DNA of 48,124 bases, taken from contig JAAYQF010000070.1 in the NCBI GenBank assembly GCA_012519425.1, forward strand, positions 1-48,124, written 5' to 3'. Under the pieces are notes generated by a model. It was not told the DNA's origin, did not search any database, and saw only the letters and a program-made list of their open reading frames with translations. Shown in pieces: positions 34,223 through 43,558 of the stretch. The translations under genes were made by a program, and so were the position numbers. The stretch's first letter is position 1. Each line of letters opens with the position of its first letter. This DNA is from Bacteroidales bacterium (GTDB taxonomy: Bacteria; Bacteroidota; Bacteroidia; Bacteroidales; Paludibacteraceae).

Positions 34223-35221
34223 TCATCTCCTCCTCAATATTATCCAAATAATTATCGGTGCACCAAACAATGCACTGATGGTGTTGATGGGCAGGGTATA
34301 AGTGGGTATTTGTGAGATGATGTCGCATAGCAATATCAAAGCGGAGCCTATCAGGACGGATGCCGGGATGAGTGTTTTATGAATGGAGCTTTTAAAAATT
34401 CCCCTGGCAATATGGGGTACCGCAATGCCTACAAAGGCTATGGGACCGGTGAAGGCGGTGATGCTTCCTGCTAATATTCCTGTTGCGATGACAATTAATA
34501 TCCTTGTACTTTTTATGTTGACTCCTAAAGCTTTTGCGTAGTTTTCTCCCAAAAGCAATCCGTCTGCATTTTTATGTAAAAACACTGCTAAAGCAAGTCC
34601 GATCAAAACAATTGGAATGAGAATTTGTAGGTTTTCGCGGGTGACTGCACTCAAACTTCCAAAAGTCCACAATATGAATAATTTAATGGCGTCGGGATTG
34701 GAAAAGTACTGCAAAATGCTGACGATGGAGCTGGCAATGGTCCCAAACATGATACCCACAATCAGCAGTGAAGCAGCACTTTGTAGTTTGTAGGAAACAC
34801 CTATCACCAACAGTAATACGAATGCAGCACCAAAGACTGCCGAAAGGACGAGCCCCCAACTGCTGTTGGTCCAGAAGGCAGGTAAAAATGAAGCGCTCAT
34901 CATAGTGATGGCTACACCGAGGCTGGCGCCTGAACTTACCCCCAAAATATAGGGGTCAGCTAATGGGTTGCGGAAAAGTGTTTGCATCAGTAAGCCCGCA
35001 ACCGACAAGGCAGCTCCTGCCAGGATAGCTGCGATGGCCTTTGGCATCCTGAAATTGAAAATGATTTCAGAATGAATGGGGTCAGTTGGATTGCCGGTGA
35101 GGGTAGCCACCAGTTCCCGCCAAGGAATTTTAAAGCTTCCAACCGACAGATCAAGCAGAAACAGCAATAATGTAGCTATCAATAAGGGGATAAAAATCCA
35201 GTAGTTTTGTTTTTTTGTCAT
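34223..35221 (-). CDS. FecCD/BtuC-type ABC transporter permease
   Basis: 332 residues from the ATG at 35221; a TTG at 35245 would add eight residues and is less likely. It is a polytopic protein with about ten membrane segments and the FecCD signatures: RMPKAIAAILAGAALSVAGLLMQTLFRNPLADPYILGVSSGASLG, SLSAVTRENLQ, GENYAKALGVN and FTGPIAFVGIAVPHIARGIF. Such permeases import iron siderophores, haem or cobalamin together with a periplasmic binding protein and an ATPase. Neither partner is next to it here, so it either works with components encoded elsewhere or is a remnant of a broken operon. It is convergent with the PspC gene and divergent from the methyltransferase gene. Confidence 0.92.
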   Translation of the reverse strand: MTKKQNYWIFIPLLIATLLLFLLDLSVGSFKIPWRELVATLTGNPTDPIHSEIIFNFRMPKAIAAILAGAALSVAGLLMQTLFRNPLADPYILGVSSGASLGVAITMMSASFLPAFWTNSSWGLVLSAVFGAAFVLLLVIGVSYKLQSAASLLIVGIMFGTIASSIVSILQYFSNPDAIKLFILWTFGSLSAVTRENLQILIPIVLIGLALAVFLHKNADGLLLGENYAKALGVNIKSTRILIVIATGILAGSITAFTGPIAFVGIAVPHIARGIFKSSIHKTLIPASVLIGSALILLCDIISQIPTYTLPINTISALFGAPIIIWIILRRR

Positions 35222-35440
35222 GCTTTTGAAAGTACTTTTTTTCAAACACCTCGCTGTCTTTTAGTTGAAAATTTGTTTTGAGACAGCCCCAAAAATACAA
35301 ATTTTGTTGCATCTTTATCTGCAAATCGTAAAATTTTATCTTTTATAGGATAGGCAAAAGGTAAAATTGGTCTTGATCAACCCCATACAGTGTTTGGAAA
35401 ATTATTGCTATCTTTAACCGCTTACTTAAATCATCAAACC
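35222..35440. other. Divergent intergenic region between permease and methyltransferase genes
   Basis: 219 bp. On the minus strand a TATTTTTG (35297-35290) could be the -7 box for the permease, but the nearest TTTG is 24 nt upstream, a poor spacing. A GCTGTC/GACAGC inverted repeat (35251-35287 region), like half of a terminator but without a T-run, lies in the permease leader. TATCTTTA near 35409 is a weak candidate for the methyltransferase gene. Confidence 0.35.
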
Positions 35441-36121
35441 ATGCTTAAATTAGTATTACTCTTACTTTTAGTGAATCTGTTTCAGTCGGATGAACGACAA
35501 GCAGAAAGGGAGCACATGGTGGTTCATCAGATTCAGGATAGGGGGGTAAAAGATGAATTGACCATTGAGGCCATGAGAAAAGTGGACAGACACAAACTTG
35601 TTCCTTCGGAGGTGAGGCATCTTGCCTATCAGGACAGACCATTGCCCATAGGTTTCGGACAAACCATTTCACAACCTTATATGGTTGCTTATATGACTGA
35701 ATCCATCCGTCCCGGGGAAAATTTCAAAGTACTTGAAATAGGGACCGGTTCGGGATATCAGGCAGCCGTTCTTGCTGAAATTGTGGCTGAGGTTTATACG
35801 GTAGAAATTGTTGAGGACCTCGGAAAGCGTGCAGCCAATGATCTCCGGGATATGGGATATCAAAATATCCATTTTAAAATTGGTGATGGCTATTATGGCT
35901 GGCAAGAACATGCTCCTTATGATGCCATCATAGTAACGGCTGCTTCAGAGCAAGTTCCTCCTCCACTTTTAAAACAGTTGAAGGACGGCGGCAGGATGAT
36001 CATTCCCGTCGGTTCGCCTTTCATGACACAGCAACTGGTAATTGTAGAAAAGAAAGGCAAAAGGATACGAAGTCGTAATCTGATGCCTGTAAGATTTGTA
36101 CCTTTCACCAGAAGCAAATAA
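35441..36121 (+). CDS. Protein-L-isoaspartate O-methyltransferase with N-terminal signal or anchor
   Basis: 226 residues from the ATG at 35441; the frame is open from a GTG at 35390, but that extension would hide the hydrophobic N-terminus MLKLVLLLLLVNLFQS. PCMT motifs follow: LTIEAMRKVDRHKLVP, YQDRPLPIGFGQTISQPYMVAYMTE, SAM motif I VLEIGTGSGYQAAVLAEIV (about residues 98-116), DAIIVTAASEQVPPPLLKQLKDGGRMIIPVG. The enzyme family methylates L-isoaspartyl residues in damaged proteins using S-adenosylmethionine. The hydrophobic leader suggests export or anchoring, where SAM supply is a puzzle. It lies 21 bp before the membrane protein gene at 36143, likely one operon. Confidence 0.9.
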   Translation: MLKLVLLLLLVNLFQSDERQAEREHMVVHQIQDRGVKDELTIEAMRKVDRHKLVPSEVRHLAYQDRPLPIGFGQTISQPYMVAYMTESIRPGENFKVLEIGTGSGYQAAVLAEIVAEVYTVEIVEDLGKRAANDLRDMGYQNIHFKIGDGYYGWQEHAPYDAIIVTAASEQVPPPLLKQLKDGGRMIIPVGSPFMTQQLVIVEKKGKRIRSRNLMPVRFVPFTRSK

Positions 36122-36142
36122 AACCTTAACTGTATTTTCTCC

Positions 36143-38521
36143 ATGCAAAAATGTGCATTTGAAAAAAGAATCCGCCCGGCATTGTTTATCCACTCACTGT
36201 CAGTTATCGGTTTTCAAATTATTCTGATGAGGGTCCTGTCGATCAATCAATGGGATCACTTTGCGAACATGATCATTGGAATTGCGATGTTGGGCTTTGG
36301 CGTCAGTGGTTCTTTGTTAGCTGTTTTTAAAGAAAAGATCATGACACATGCGCGCCTGCTGATGCCTCTGTTGATGATTTTAAGTGCTATTTGTATGCTG
36401 GGCTCATACAGACTTACGCAAAATCAAGCACTTGCCTTCGATACTTTTTTGGTGTTTTCTTCATTCAAAGAACTGTCTAAGCTTGTCCTTTTCGTCGGAC
36501 TGTATTTCCTGCCTTTTTTTTCTGCATCACTGGCTATTGGAATTATTTATGTCGAAAACGTACAGGAAATAGGGAAACTATATTTTGCCAATTTGCTGGG
36601 TTCCGGTATTGGAGGGGCTTTGGGACTTTCACTGCTTTATTTGTTTTTTCCGCAAAATGCCCTTTTGGCGATAGCTTTGCTTCCGGTGATAGCCTCTTTA
36701 TTTCTATTTGAGCATCAATATCAAAAAGTTTTAAAAGCAGCCTATTTGTTGTTTTTTGTTTTTATGATTTGGGGAGTAATTAAACCAATGTCCCCGCTTC
36801 CTTCTCAGTATAAGGGTATTTCCAAGACCATGCTCTTGCCTGATGCAAAAATAACGACAACCACAACCGGTATTGCTGCATCGGTACAGATCGTAGAATC
36901 TGATTACCTCAGATATGCTCCCGGAGTGAGTTTGAATTATTTTGGAGAATTACCGGTCAAGCCGTTGGTTTTTGTGAATGGGAATGCTGTGGGCTCTATT
37001 CCCAACTATCATCAATCAACAGCTGATGTATTGGATTTTTCTACTTATAAGTTGCCCTATCTGATCCATAACCCAAGAAGTGTAGCGGTAATTTCGGGAG
37101 GAACGGGGATGTTTACGGCTCAAGCTCTTAGAAATGGTGCGGAAAATATTCATGTGTTTGAGCCGAATATCGACTTAATTCGTGCGATGGAGCAATGGCA
37201 TTTCAATAAAAATCCTTTAGTTTATGATGCTGAAGGCGTCTCTTTGCACCAGGTCGAGGCACGTTCTTTTCTCCCGGGCAGTGACCGGAATTTCGATTTG
37301 ATTGTGCTGCCAACCATCGGTTCTTTTGACGGCACCTCCGGCATGACAGCATTGCAGGAGAATTATCACATGACCATTGAAGCACTTGATTTGTATTGGC
37401 AAAAACTGACAGATGACGGAAGTCTTGCCGTTACCGTTTATACCGATTTTCCCCCACGGGCACCGTTGAAAACGATCTATGCCCTGACTACGCTTTTAAA
37501 GTTACACGATATTACTGATCCGCGTGACCATATTGTGGCTATCAGGAGTTGGACATCCATTAGCTATCTGGTTTCCAAAAAGGCTTTTACGGAGTTTGAT
37601 GTTCAGCATATCAGGACTTTTTGTGCCGATAATAGCTTCGACCCATTGTTGTTACCCGGAATTACTCAGGCAGAAAGGGCACATCATAATTATCTTGAAA
37701 AAGAAGATTTGTTTACTTTTACAGACCTTATTCTTGAAAATGAGACCTCCTTTTTAGCCGATTACCCTTTTTATGTTGAACCCGCTGTTGATGATAAACC
37801 TTATTTTTCGCGATACATTAAAATAGGTAAGCTCAAAAAGATCCGGCAAGTCTATCCCGGAAATGAAATACCCTTTTTGGAGCCTGGATATGTTGTGGTG
37901 TGGGTGACTTTCATCGTGATTGTAATTTTGTCTGTTGTTTTTATTTTACTTCCTGTTTCCAGGTTGAAAAAGAACAAAGGAAGACTTCCTGTTTTGTTTT
38001 ATTTCGGCGCTTTGGGACTGGGCTTCATGTTGATTGAAATCATACTCATTCAAAGATTTACATTATACTTCGGACAACCTGTTTTTGTCGTCTCCTTTGT
38101 GTTAAGCATCCTGATGGTCGTTTCAGGCATAGGAAGTTACTGTTCTCACAAGCTTACACCGGGCGGAAAATTTCACCTTTTAATTCTTCTTGCGATTTCC
38201 TTGCTCACATTTATATATGCTGTATTTCTTACGAATTTATTGCAGGTAACTGTCGGTGCTCATATTTTAATAAAAGTGTTGATCGCCACTATAATAATCA
38301 GTTTGCCGGCATTCTTGATGGGTATGCCTTTCCCCCTCGGCCTAAAATTATTAAATACGAAACATCAGGATAAAATAGCCTGGGCATGGGGAATAAACGG
38401 ATTTTTATCGGTTGTTGCAACCCCGCTTGCCCTCATCCTGGCAGTCGAATCCGCTTCATTTACCGTATTGATACTGGCTTCACTAAGCTATCTCATAGCG
38501 TTGGTTGCGTCGCTATTTTAA
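36143..38521 (+). CDS. Polytopic membrane protein with central spermidine-synthase-like (Rossmann) domain
   Basis: 792 residues. About six membrane segments (residues 10-220), a soluble central domain (about 230-575), and another set of about six segments (about 585-790). The central domain has a methyltransferase-like nucleotide loop, VAVISGGTGMFTAQALRNGAENIHVFEPNIDLIRAM (about 312-347), aligned with the spermidine synthase GGGdG...vEid pattern, and DLIVLPTIGSFDGTSG where true synthases carry a catalytic Asp (usually VDSSDP). That Asp is not apparent, so polyamine synthesis is doubtful. The C-terminal part has LGLGFMLIEIILIQRFTLYFG and MGMPFPLGLKLL, typical of the large SpeE-like membrane family. 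It is transcribed with the methyltransferase gene upstream. The function is unknown; a SAM-related membrane role is inference. Confidence 0.8.
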   Translation: MQKCAFEKRIRPALFIHSLSVIGFQIILMRVLSINQWDHFANMIIGIAMLGFGVSGSLLAVFKEKIMTHARLLMPLLMILSAICMLGSYRLTQNQALAFDTFLVFSSFKELSKLVLFVGLYFLPFFSASLAIGIIYVENVQEIGKLYFANLLGSGIGGALGLSLLYLFFPQNALLAIALLPVIASLFLFEHQYQKVLKAAYLLFFVFMIWGVIKPMSPLPSQYKGISKTMLLPDAKITTTTTGIAASVQIVESDYLRYAPGVSLNYFGELPVKPLVFVNGNAVGSIPNYHQSTADVLDFSTYKLPYLIHNPRSVAVISGGTGMFTAQALRNGAENIHVFEPNIDLIRAMEQWHFNKNPLVYDAEGVSLHQVEARSFLPGSDRNFDLIVLPTIGSFDGTSGMTALQENYHMTIEALDLYWQKLTDDGSLAVTVYTDFPPRAPLKTIYALTTLLKLHDITDPRDHIVAIRSWTSISYLVSKKAFTEFDVQHIRTFCADNSFDPLLLPGITQAERAHHNYLEKEDLFTFTDLILENETSFLADYPFYVEPAVDDKPYFSRYIKIGKLKKIRQVYPGNEIPFLEPGYVVVWVTFIVIVILSVVFILLPVSRLKKNKGRLPVLFYFGALGLGFMLIEIILIQRFTLYFGQPVFVVSFVLSILMVVSGIGSYCSHKLTPGGKFHLLILLAISLLTFIYAVFLTNLLQVTVGAHILIKVLIATIIISLPAFLMGMPFPLGLKLLNTKHQDKIAWAWGINGFLSVVATPLALILAVESASFTVLILASLSYLIALVASLF

Positions 38522-38583
38522 TTTTGCTTGTAATTGAAGATTATCTTGTAAATTTGGGGGTTGATTGTTTTGGAAAGTTAAAT

Positions 38584-38760
38584 TGAAGAAGTTAAAGAAG
38601 TTATAAGAAGTTAGGGAAGTTAAGGAAGTTACGCGTTCCGTAGTCGCGTGGTCTTAGTCTTTATTCTTTGCTCTTTGCTCTTTGCTCTTTTGTCTTTGTT
38701 CTTTCGTCTTTGTTCTTTTGTCTTTGTTCTTTGTTCTTTATTCTTTTGTCTTTGTTCTTA
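38584..38760 (-). repeat. Modular low-complexity repeat, copy C (inverted)
   Basis: Reverse orientation relative to copies A and B. GAAGTTA-type units (38584-38630) precede the core GTTCCGTAGTCGCG (38635-38648) and then CTTTGCT and TTCTTTGT units up to 38760. The 50 bases 38635-38684 are the exact reverse complement of 34030-34079. It stands directly upstream of mutS2. Confidence 0.88.
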
Positions 38761-38770
38761 TTTCATCATC

Positions 38771-41242
38771 ATGCTTTATCCCTCAGATTTCGAACATAAA
38801 ATAGATTTTATTTCCATCAGGAAAATACTCAAAGAGAAGTGCATTTCTTCTTTGGGTAAGGAAATGGTGGATGATATCTGTTTTTCAACCGATCATGGTC
38901 TGATTGAGAAACAACTGAACCAAACGAATGAATTGTTGTGTTTGATGCAGGAATCTGTGGAAGATTTGCCCATAGGTGATTTTTTTGATGTCAGGCATGG
39001 CTTGGCAAAAGTGGGTTTAGAAGGTTTGTATTTGGATGAAAATGAAGTCTTTGAACTTAAAAGGGCGTTGGAGGCAGTTCGAAAATTAGTACACTTTATC
39101 AGTTCGCAAGAGCAGGAAAGATATCCTCATCTGTTTGAGTTGACTCGTGGTGTACAATTATTTCCGGAGATTATCAGGAAGATAGATGGCATTTTAGATA
39201 AGTTTGGGGAAATAAAGGACAATGCCTCTTCGGATTTGGGACGCATCCGAAAGGAAATGCACAATGTGCAAAATTCGGTTTCACGTATTTTACAGACGAT
39301 ATTGCGGCAGGCACAAGCGGATGGTTTTGTGGAAAAGGATGTGCAACCCACCATGCGGGACGGTCGTTTGGTGATTCCTGTTTCTCCCGGTTATAAAAGA
39401 AAGATTTCGGGTATTGTCCATGATGAGTCGGCAACAGGTAAAACAGTGTATGTAGAGCCGGCGCAGGTGGCGGAAGCAAACAACCGTATTCGTGAGTTAG
39501 AGGGTGAAGAACGCAGGGAGATCAGGCGTATTTTGATTGAGCTGACCAATTTTCTTCGTCCTTATTTTGATGACATCCTTCAATCTCAATATTTTTTGGG
39601 GAAAATAGATTTTTTACGTGCGAAATCCCTGTTTGCCATACAGATCAATGCCATCAAGCCCAATGTGGACAATAGTTGCATCATTGAATGGAATAAAGCC
39701 ATACATCCGCTTTTATATCTTTCTTTTCAAAAGCAACAGAAAAAAGTTGTGCCATTGGACATAGTCTTGAATGATCAGCAACGCATTTTATTGATTTCAG
39801 GACCCAATGCCGGTGGGAAATCCGTTTGTCTGAAAACAGTTGCCCTGCTTCAATATATGTTACAATGCGGATTATTGATACCGCTCCATGAAAGCAGTCG
39901 TTGCGGCATCTTTGAAAGGATATTTATAGATATAGGTGATGAGCAATCCATTGAAAATGATCTATCTACCTACAGCTCGCATTTGCTGAATATGAAATAC
40001 TTCATACGCAACAGTCAGGCTCAGACGCTATTGTTGATAGATGAATTTGGAACAGGCACCGAGCCCATGATTGGCGGAGCATTGGCAGAAGCGACTTTAG
40101 AACGTTTTAACAACAATCTGGCTTTTGGGGTGATTACCACCCATTACACCAATTTGAAGCATTATGCCGAAGATGCAGAGGGTATTGTAAATGCGGCGAT
40201 GTTGTACGACAGGCATCATATGCAGCCCTTATTTCAGTTGGCAATTGGCAATCCGGGTTCTTCCTTTGCCGTTGAAATTGCGCGTAAAATTGGTTTGCCC
40301 GAAGATTTGATTGCAGATGCTGCCGGGAAGGTTGGGGTGGAGCATTTGGATTATGATAAGCACCTGCAAGATATCGTCAGGGATAAAAGATATTGGGAAA
40401 AAAAGCGGAAGGAAATTCGACAGAAGGAGAAAAAGTTAGAAGAAACTTTGTTAACTTACGAAAAGCAAATAGAAGAACTCAACAAACAGAAAAAAGAAAT
40501 CACCCAAAAGGCCAAACAGGAAGCCCAACAACTTTTGGCTGATGCCAATGCCAAAATTGAACAAACCATCCGGCAGATCCGGGAAGTGCAGGCTGATAAG
40601 GAAAAAACAAAATCCATTCGAGAGGAATTGCGACAATTCAAGGAAAATGTTCAGGAGCAATTGCATAGTGAAATCAAACCTATAAAAAAAGGAAGAATAT
40701 CTTCTGCTCACGCATCTGCAGCAAAGAAAAAATCTAAAAAAACTGCGGGCTTGTCGGCTGACAAAGCTGAAGAGTTTCAAATAGGAGTTGGTTCACAGGT
40801 GCGTTTGAAAGGGCAGCAAACTGCGGGGACGGTGTTGGAGATAAAGAATAAATTAGCAACAGTCGCCTTCGGACAGTTAAAATCGACCGTCAAATTGACA
40901 GAGTTGGAATTGGTCGGTGGTCGAAAGACTGCTAAAACTGATCACCAAACCAGTAAGTCGGGAAATGTAATAGAAAACGTTCGCCATCGCAAACTCAACT
41001 TTAAATCAGAGATTGATGTACGTGGCATGCGTGGCGATGAAGCCCTGCAGGCAGTGATGTATTTTATCGATGATGCCATGATGGTAGGCGTCCAATCAGT
41101 CAGGATTTTACATGGCACGGGCACCGGTGCATTGCGACAAATGATCCGGCAATATCTTGGTACAGTGCCTGGTGTTCAGTCGTATCACGATGAGCATATA
41201 CAATTGGGTGGTGTGGGGATCACAGTAGTAATATTGGAATAA
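38771..41242 (+). CDS. mutS2: Endonuclease MutS2 (MutS-like ATPase with Smr domain)
   Basis: 823 residues from the ATG at 38771. The frame stays open to 38648, but those 41 codons are the translated repeat copy C (Phe/Leu/Cys-rich) and are not protein. Order: N-terminal MutS lever and clamp region, Walker A GPNAGGKSVCLKTV (about 344-357), Walker B LLIDEFGTGTEPMIGG (about 420-435), THYTNLKHYAED, a charged coiled coil (about 530-640: KKRKEIRQKEKKLEETLLTYEKQIEELNKQ), a basic linker, and a C-terminal Smr domain (IDVRGMRGDEAL, RILHGTGTGALRQMI, to the end). MutS2 proteins act on branched DNA or stalled ribosomes. All hallmarks are intact. Confidence 0.95.
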   Translation: MLYPSDFEHKIDFISIRKILKEKCISSLGKEMVDDICFSTDHGLIEKQLNQTNELLCLMQESVEDLPIGDFFDVRHGLAKVGLEGLYLDENEVFELKRALEAVRKLVHFISSQEQERYPHLFELTRGVQLFPEIIRKIDGILDKFGEIKDNASSDLGRIRKEMHNVQNSVSRILQTILRQAQADGFVEKDVQPTMRDGRLVIPVSPGYKRKISGIVHDESATGKTVYVEPAQVAEANNRIRELEGEERREIRRILIELTNFLRPYFDDILQSQYFLGKIDFLRAKSLFAIQINAIKPNVDNSCIIEWNKAIHPLLYLSFQKQQKKVVPLDIVLNDQQRILLISGPNAGGKSVCLKTVALLQYMLQCGLLIPLHESSRCGIFERIFIDIGDEQSIENDLSTYSSHLLNMKYFIRNSQAQTLLLIDEFGTGTEPMIGGALAEATLERFNNNLAFGVITTHYTNLKHYAEDAEGIVNAAMLYDRHHMQPLFQLAIGNPGSSFAVEIARKIGLPEDLIADAAGKVGVEHLDYDKHLQDIVRDKRYWEKKRKEIRQKEKKLEETLLTYEKQIEELNKQKKEITQKAKQEAQQLLADANAKIEQTIRQIREVQADKEKTKSIREELRQFKENVQEQLHSEIKPIKKGRISSAHASAAKKKSKKTAGLSADKAEEFQIGVGSQVRLKGQQTAGTVLEIKNKLATVAFGQLKSTVKLTELELVGGRKTAKTDHQTSKSGNVIENVRHRKLNFKSEIDVRGMRGDEALQAVMYFIDDAMMVGVQSVRILHGTGTGALRQMIRQYLGTVPGVQSYHDEHIQLGGVGITVVILE

Positions 41243-41248
41243 AAATAT

Positions 41249-41279
41249 TTTGTTTGTTTATAAAAAATACTTACCTTTG
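41249..41279 (+). promoter_or_regulatory. Promoter of the higBA pair
   Basis: TTTG at 41249-41252, a 19-nt spacer and a perfect TACCTTTG at 41272-41279. Predicted transcription start near 41286, about 18 nt before the toxin ATG. Confidence 0.65.
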
Positions 41280-41280
41280 C

Positions 41281-41291
41281 CGTTACTAACG
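41281..41291 (+). promoter_or_regulatory. Palindrome overlapping the predicted higBA start site, candidate HigA operator
   Basis: CGTTACTAACG is a perfect 5+5 palindrome around one base, placed between the -7 box and the toxin start codon. HigA-type antitoxins repress their own operon by binding such sites. The role is inferred from position only. Confidence 0.5.
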
Positions 41292-41303
41292 TAAAACAAT
41301 ACT

Positions 41304-41585
41304 ATGATAATTTCGTTTGGATCAAAAGAAACTGAAAAGATATGGAGGGGGATACGAAGTTTAAAACTTCCCATTGAAATACAGGATATAGCGAGAAGAA
41401 AGCTGAGAATGTTGAATAACTCTCAAACTATAAATGATTTAATGGCACCTCCATCCAACAGGCTTGAGAAATTATCCGGTACATTAAAAGACTACTATAG
41501 CATTCGTATCAATAACCAGTGGCGTATTATTTTTAAATGGGAAAACCGGCATGCGTTTGAAGTAGAAATTATTGATTATCATTAA
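41304..41585 (+). CDS. higB: HigB/RelE-family toxin
   Basis: 93 residues, a typical single-domain mRNA interferase of the RelE/ParE superfamily: MIISFGSKETEKIWRG at the start, LPIEIQDIARRKLRMLNNSQTINDL, MAPPSNRLEKLSGTLKDYYSIRINNQWRIIFKWENRHAFEVEIIDYH at the end. The YSIRINNQWRIIFKW motif is the catalytic strand of HigB proteins. The antitoxin gene follows 10 bp later, the reversed order (toxin first) normal for higBA. It has its own promoter directly upstream. Confidence 0.93.
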   Translation: MIISFGSKETEKIWRGIRSLKLPIEIQDIARRKLRMLNNSQTINDLMAPPSNRLEKLSGTLKDYYSIRINNQWRIIFKWENRHAFEVEIIDYH

Positions 41586-41595
41586 AAAACCGATT

Positions 41596-41910
41596 ATGAG
41601 TACTTTAAGAAACATACATCCCGGGGAGGTATTATTGGAAGAATTTCTAATTCCTCTTGAGATAACGGCATATCGACTGGCCAAGGACACAGATATTCCT
41701 CAAACACGTATTTCGCAAATCCTCAAAGGTAAAAGACGAATTACTGCTGATACTGCAATGAGATTCAGTTCCTATTTTGGCAATACACCTCAATTTTGGT
41801 TAGGACTGCAAGCTGATTACGATATTGAAGAAGAAAAAAGAAATAATGCAGCGGTATTTCAAAGAATCAGACAGCGTAGAAAAACGATGGATACTGTCTG
41901 TGAAGGCTGA
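41596..41910 (+). CDS. higA: HigA-family antitoxin, HTH-type regulator
   Basis: 104 residues from the ATG at 41596; a TTG at 41572 would overlap the toxin gene and is unlikely. It begins with the family signature NIHPGEVLLEEFLIPLEITAYRLAKDTDIPQTRISQILKGKRRITADTAMRFSSYFGNTPQFWLGLQ, an XRE-type helix-turn-helix covering about residues 20-70, then a charged tail (YDIEEEKRNNAAVFQRIRQRRK). It should neutralise the upstream toxin and repress the pair by binding the promoter palindrome. Confidence 0.93.
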   Translation: MSTLRNIHPGEVLLEEFLIPLEITAYRLAKDTDIPQTRISQILKGKRRITADTAMRFSSYFGNTPQFWLGLQADYDIEEEKRNNAAVFQRIRQRRKTMDTVCEG

Positions 41911-42020
41911 TAGATCAGAATTGTTTTCAATTGTGCACGAGCAAAAAGTAAAATGCATACGGGTTTATACCACTATTAAAAACCACAAAAAAATCATTTT
42001 AAATCCTCAAAAAATAATCG

Positions 42021-42028
42021 TATCTTTG
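42021..42028 (+). promoter_or_regulatory. -7 element of the enolase promoter
   Basis: A perfect TATCTTTG; a weak TTTT at 41997-42000 sits 20 nt upstream in the -33 place. The predicted leader of about 65 nt holds a small 6-bp hairpin, ATCGGT (42038-42043) with ACCGAT (42051-42056). Confidence 0.6.
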
Positions 42029-42082
42029 TGTCCGCAAATCGGTTATTCTTACCGATAAACATGTCAAGGAACATATTTATAA

Positions 42083-43381
<1,299 letters not shown>

Positions 43382-43428
43382 GTTATTACTGACATAAATT
43401 ATTATGTCGTTGAATTATATGAAAGAGG

Positions 43429-43461
43429 GGCTGTCTCGTTTTTTGAGACAGCCTTTTTTTT
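43429..43461 (+). terminator. Intrinsic terminator after enolase
   Basis: GGCTGTCTC (43429-43437) and GAGACAGCC (43445-43453) form a 9-bp stem with a 7-nt loop, followed by eight T (43454-43461). A second small palindrome, GACATAA/TTATGTC at 43391-43408, lies between the stop codon and this hairpin. Confidence 0.92.
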
Positions 43462-43514
43462 AAAAAATCATCAGAATTTATAATTGTCAGACTGACATTT
43501 CCACAATATTTTTT

Positions 43515-43522
43515 TAACTTTG
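43515..43522 (+). promoter_or_regulatory. -7 element of the phoH promoter
   Basis: A perfect TAACTTTG; no good -33 box is seen. The TTG that would extend the phoH frame upstream (43520) lies inside this element, which supports the ATG at 43559 as the start. Confidence 0.5.
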
Positions 43523-43558
43523 GAGATTAAATTTAAACGCTCTAAAATTGATAATAAC

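Noticed and set aside
43391-43408. GACATAA/TTATGTC palindrome as an independent terminator of enolase
   Set aside because: The 7-bp AT-rich stem has no T-run after it, and the strong terminator 20 bp downstream explains termination.
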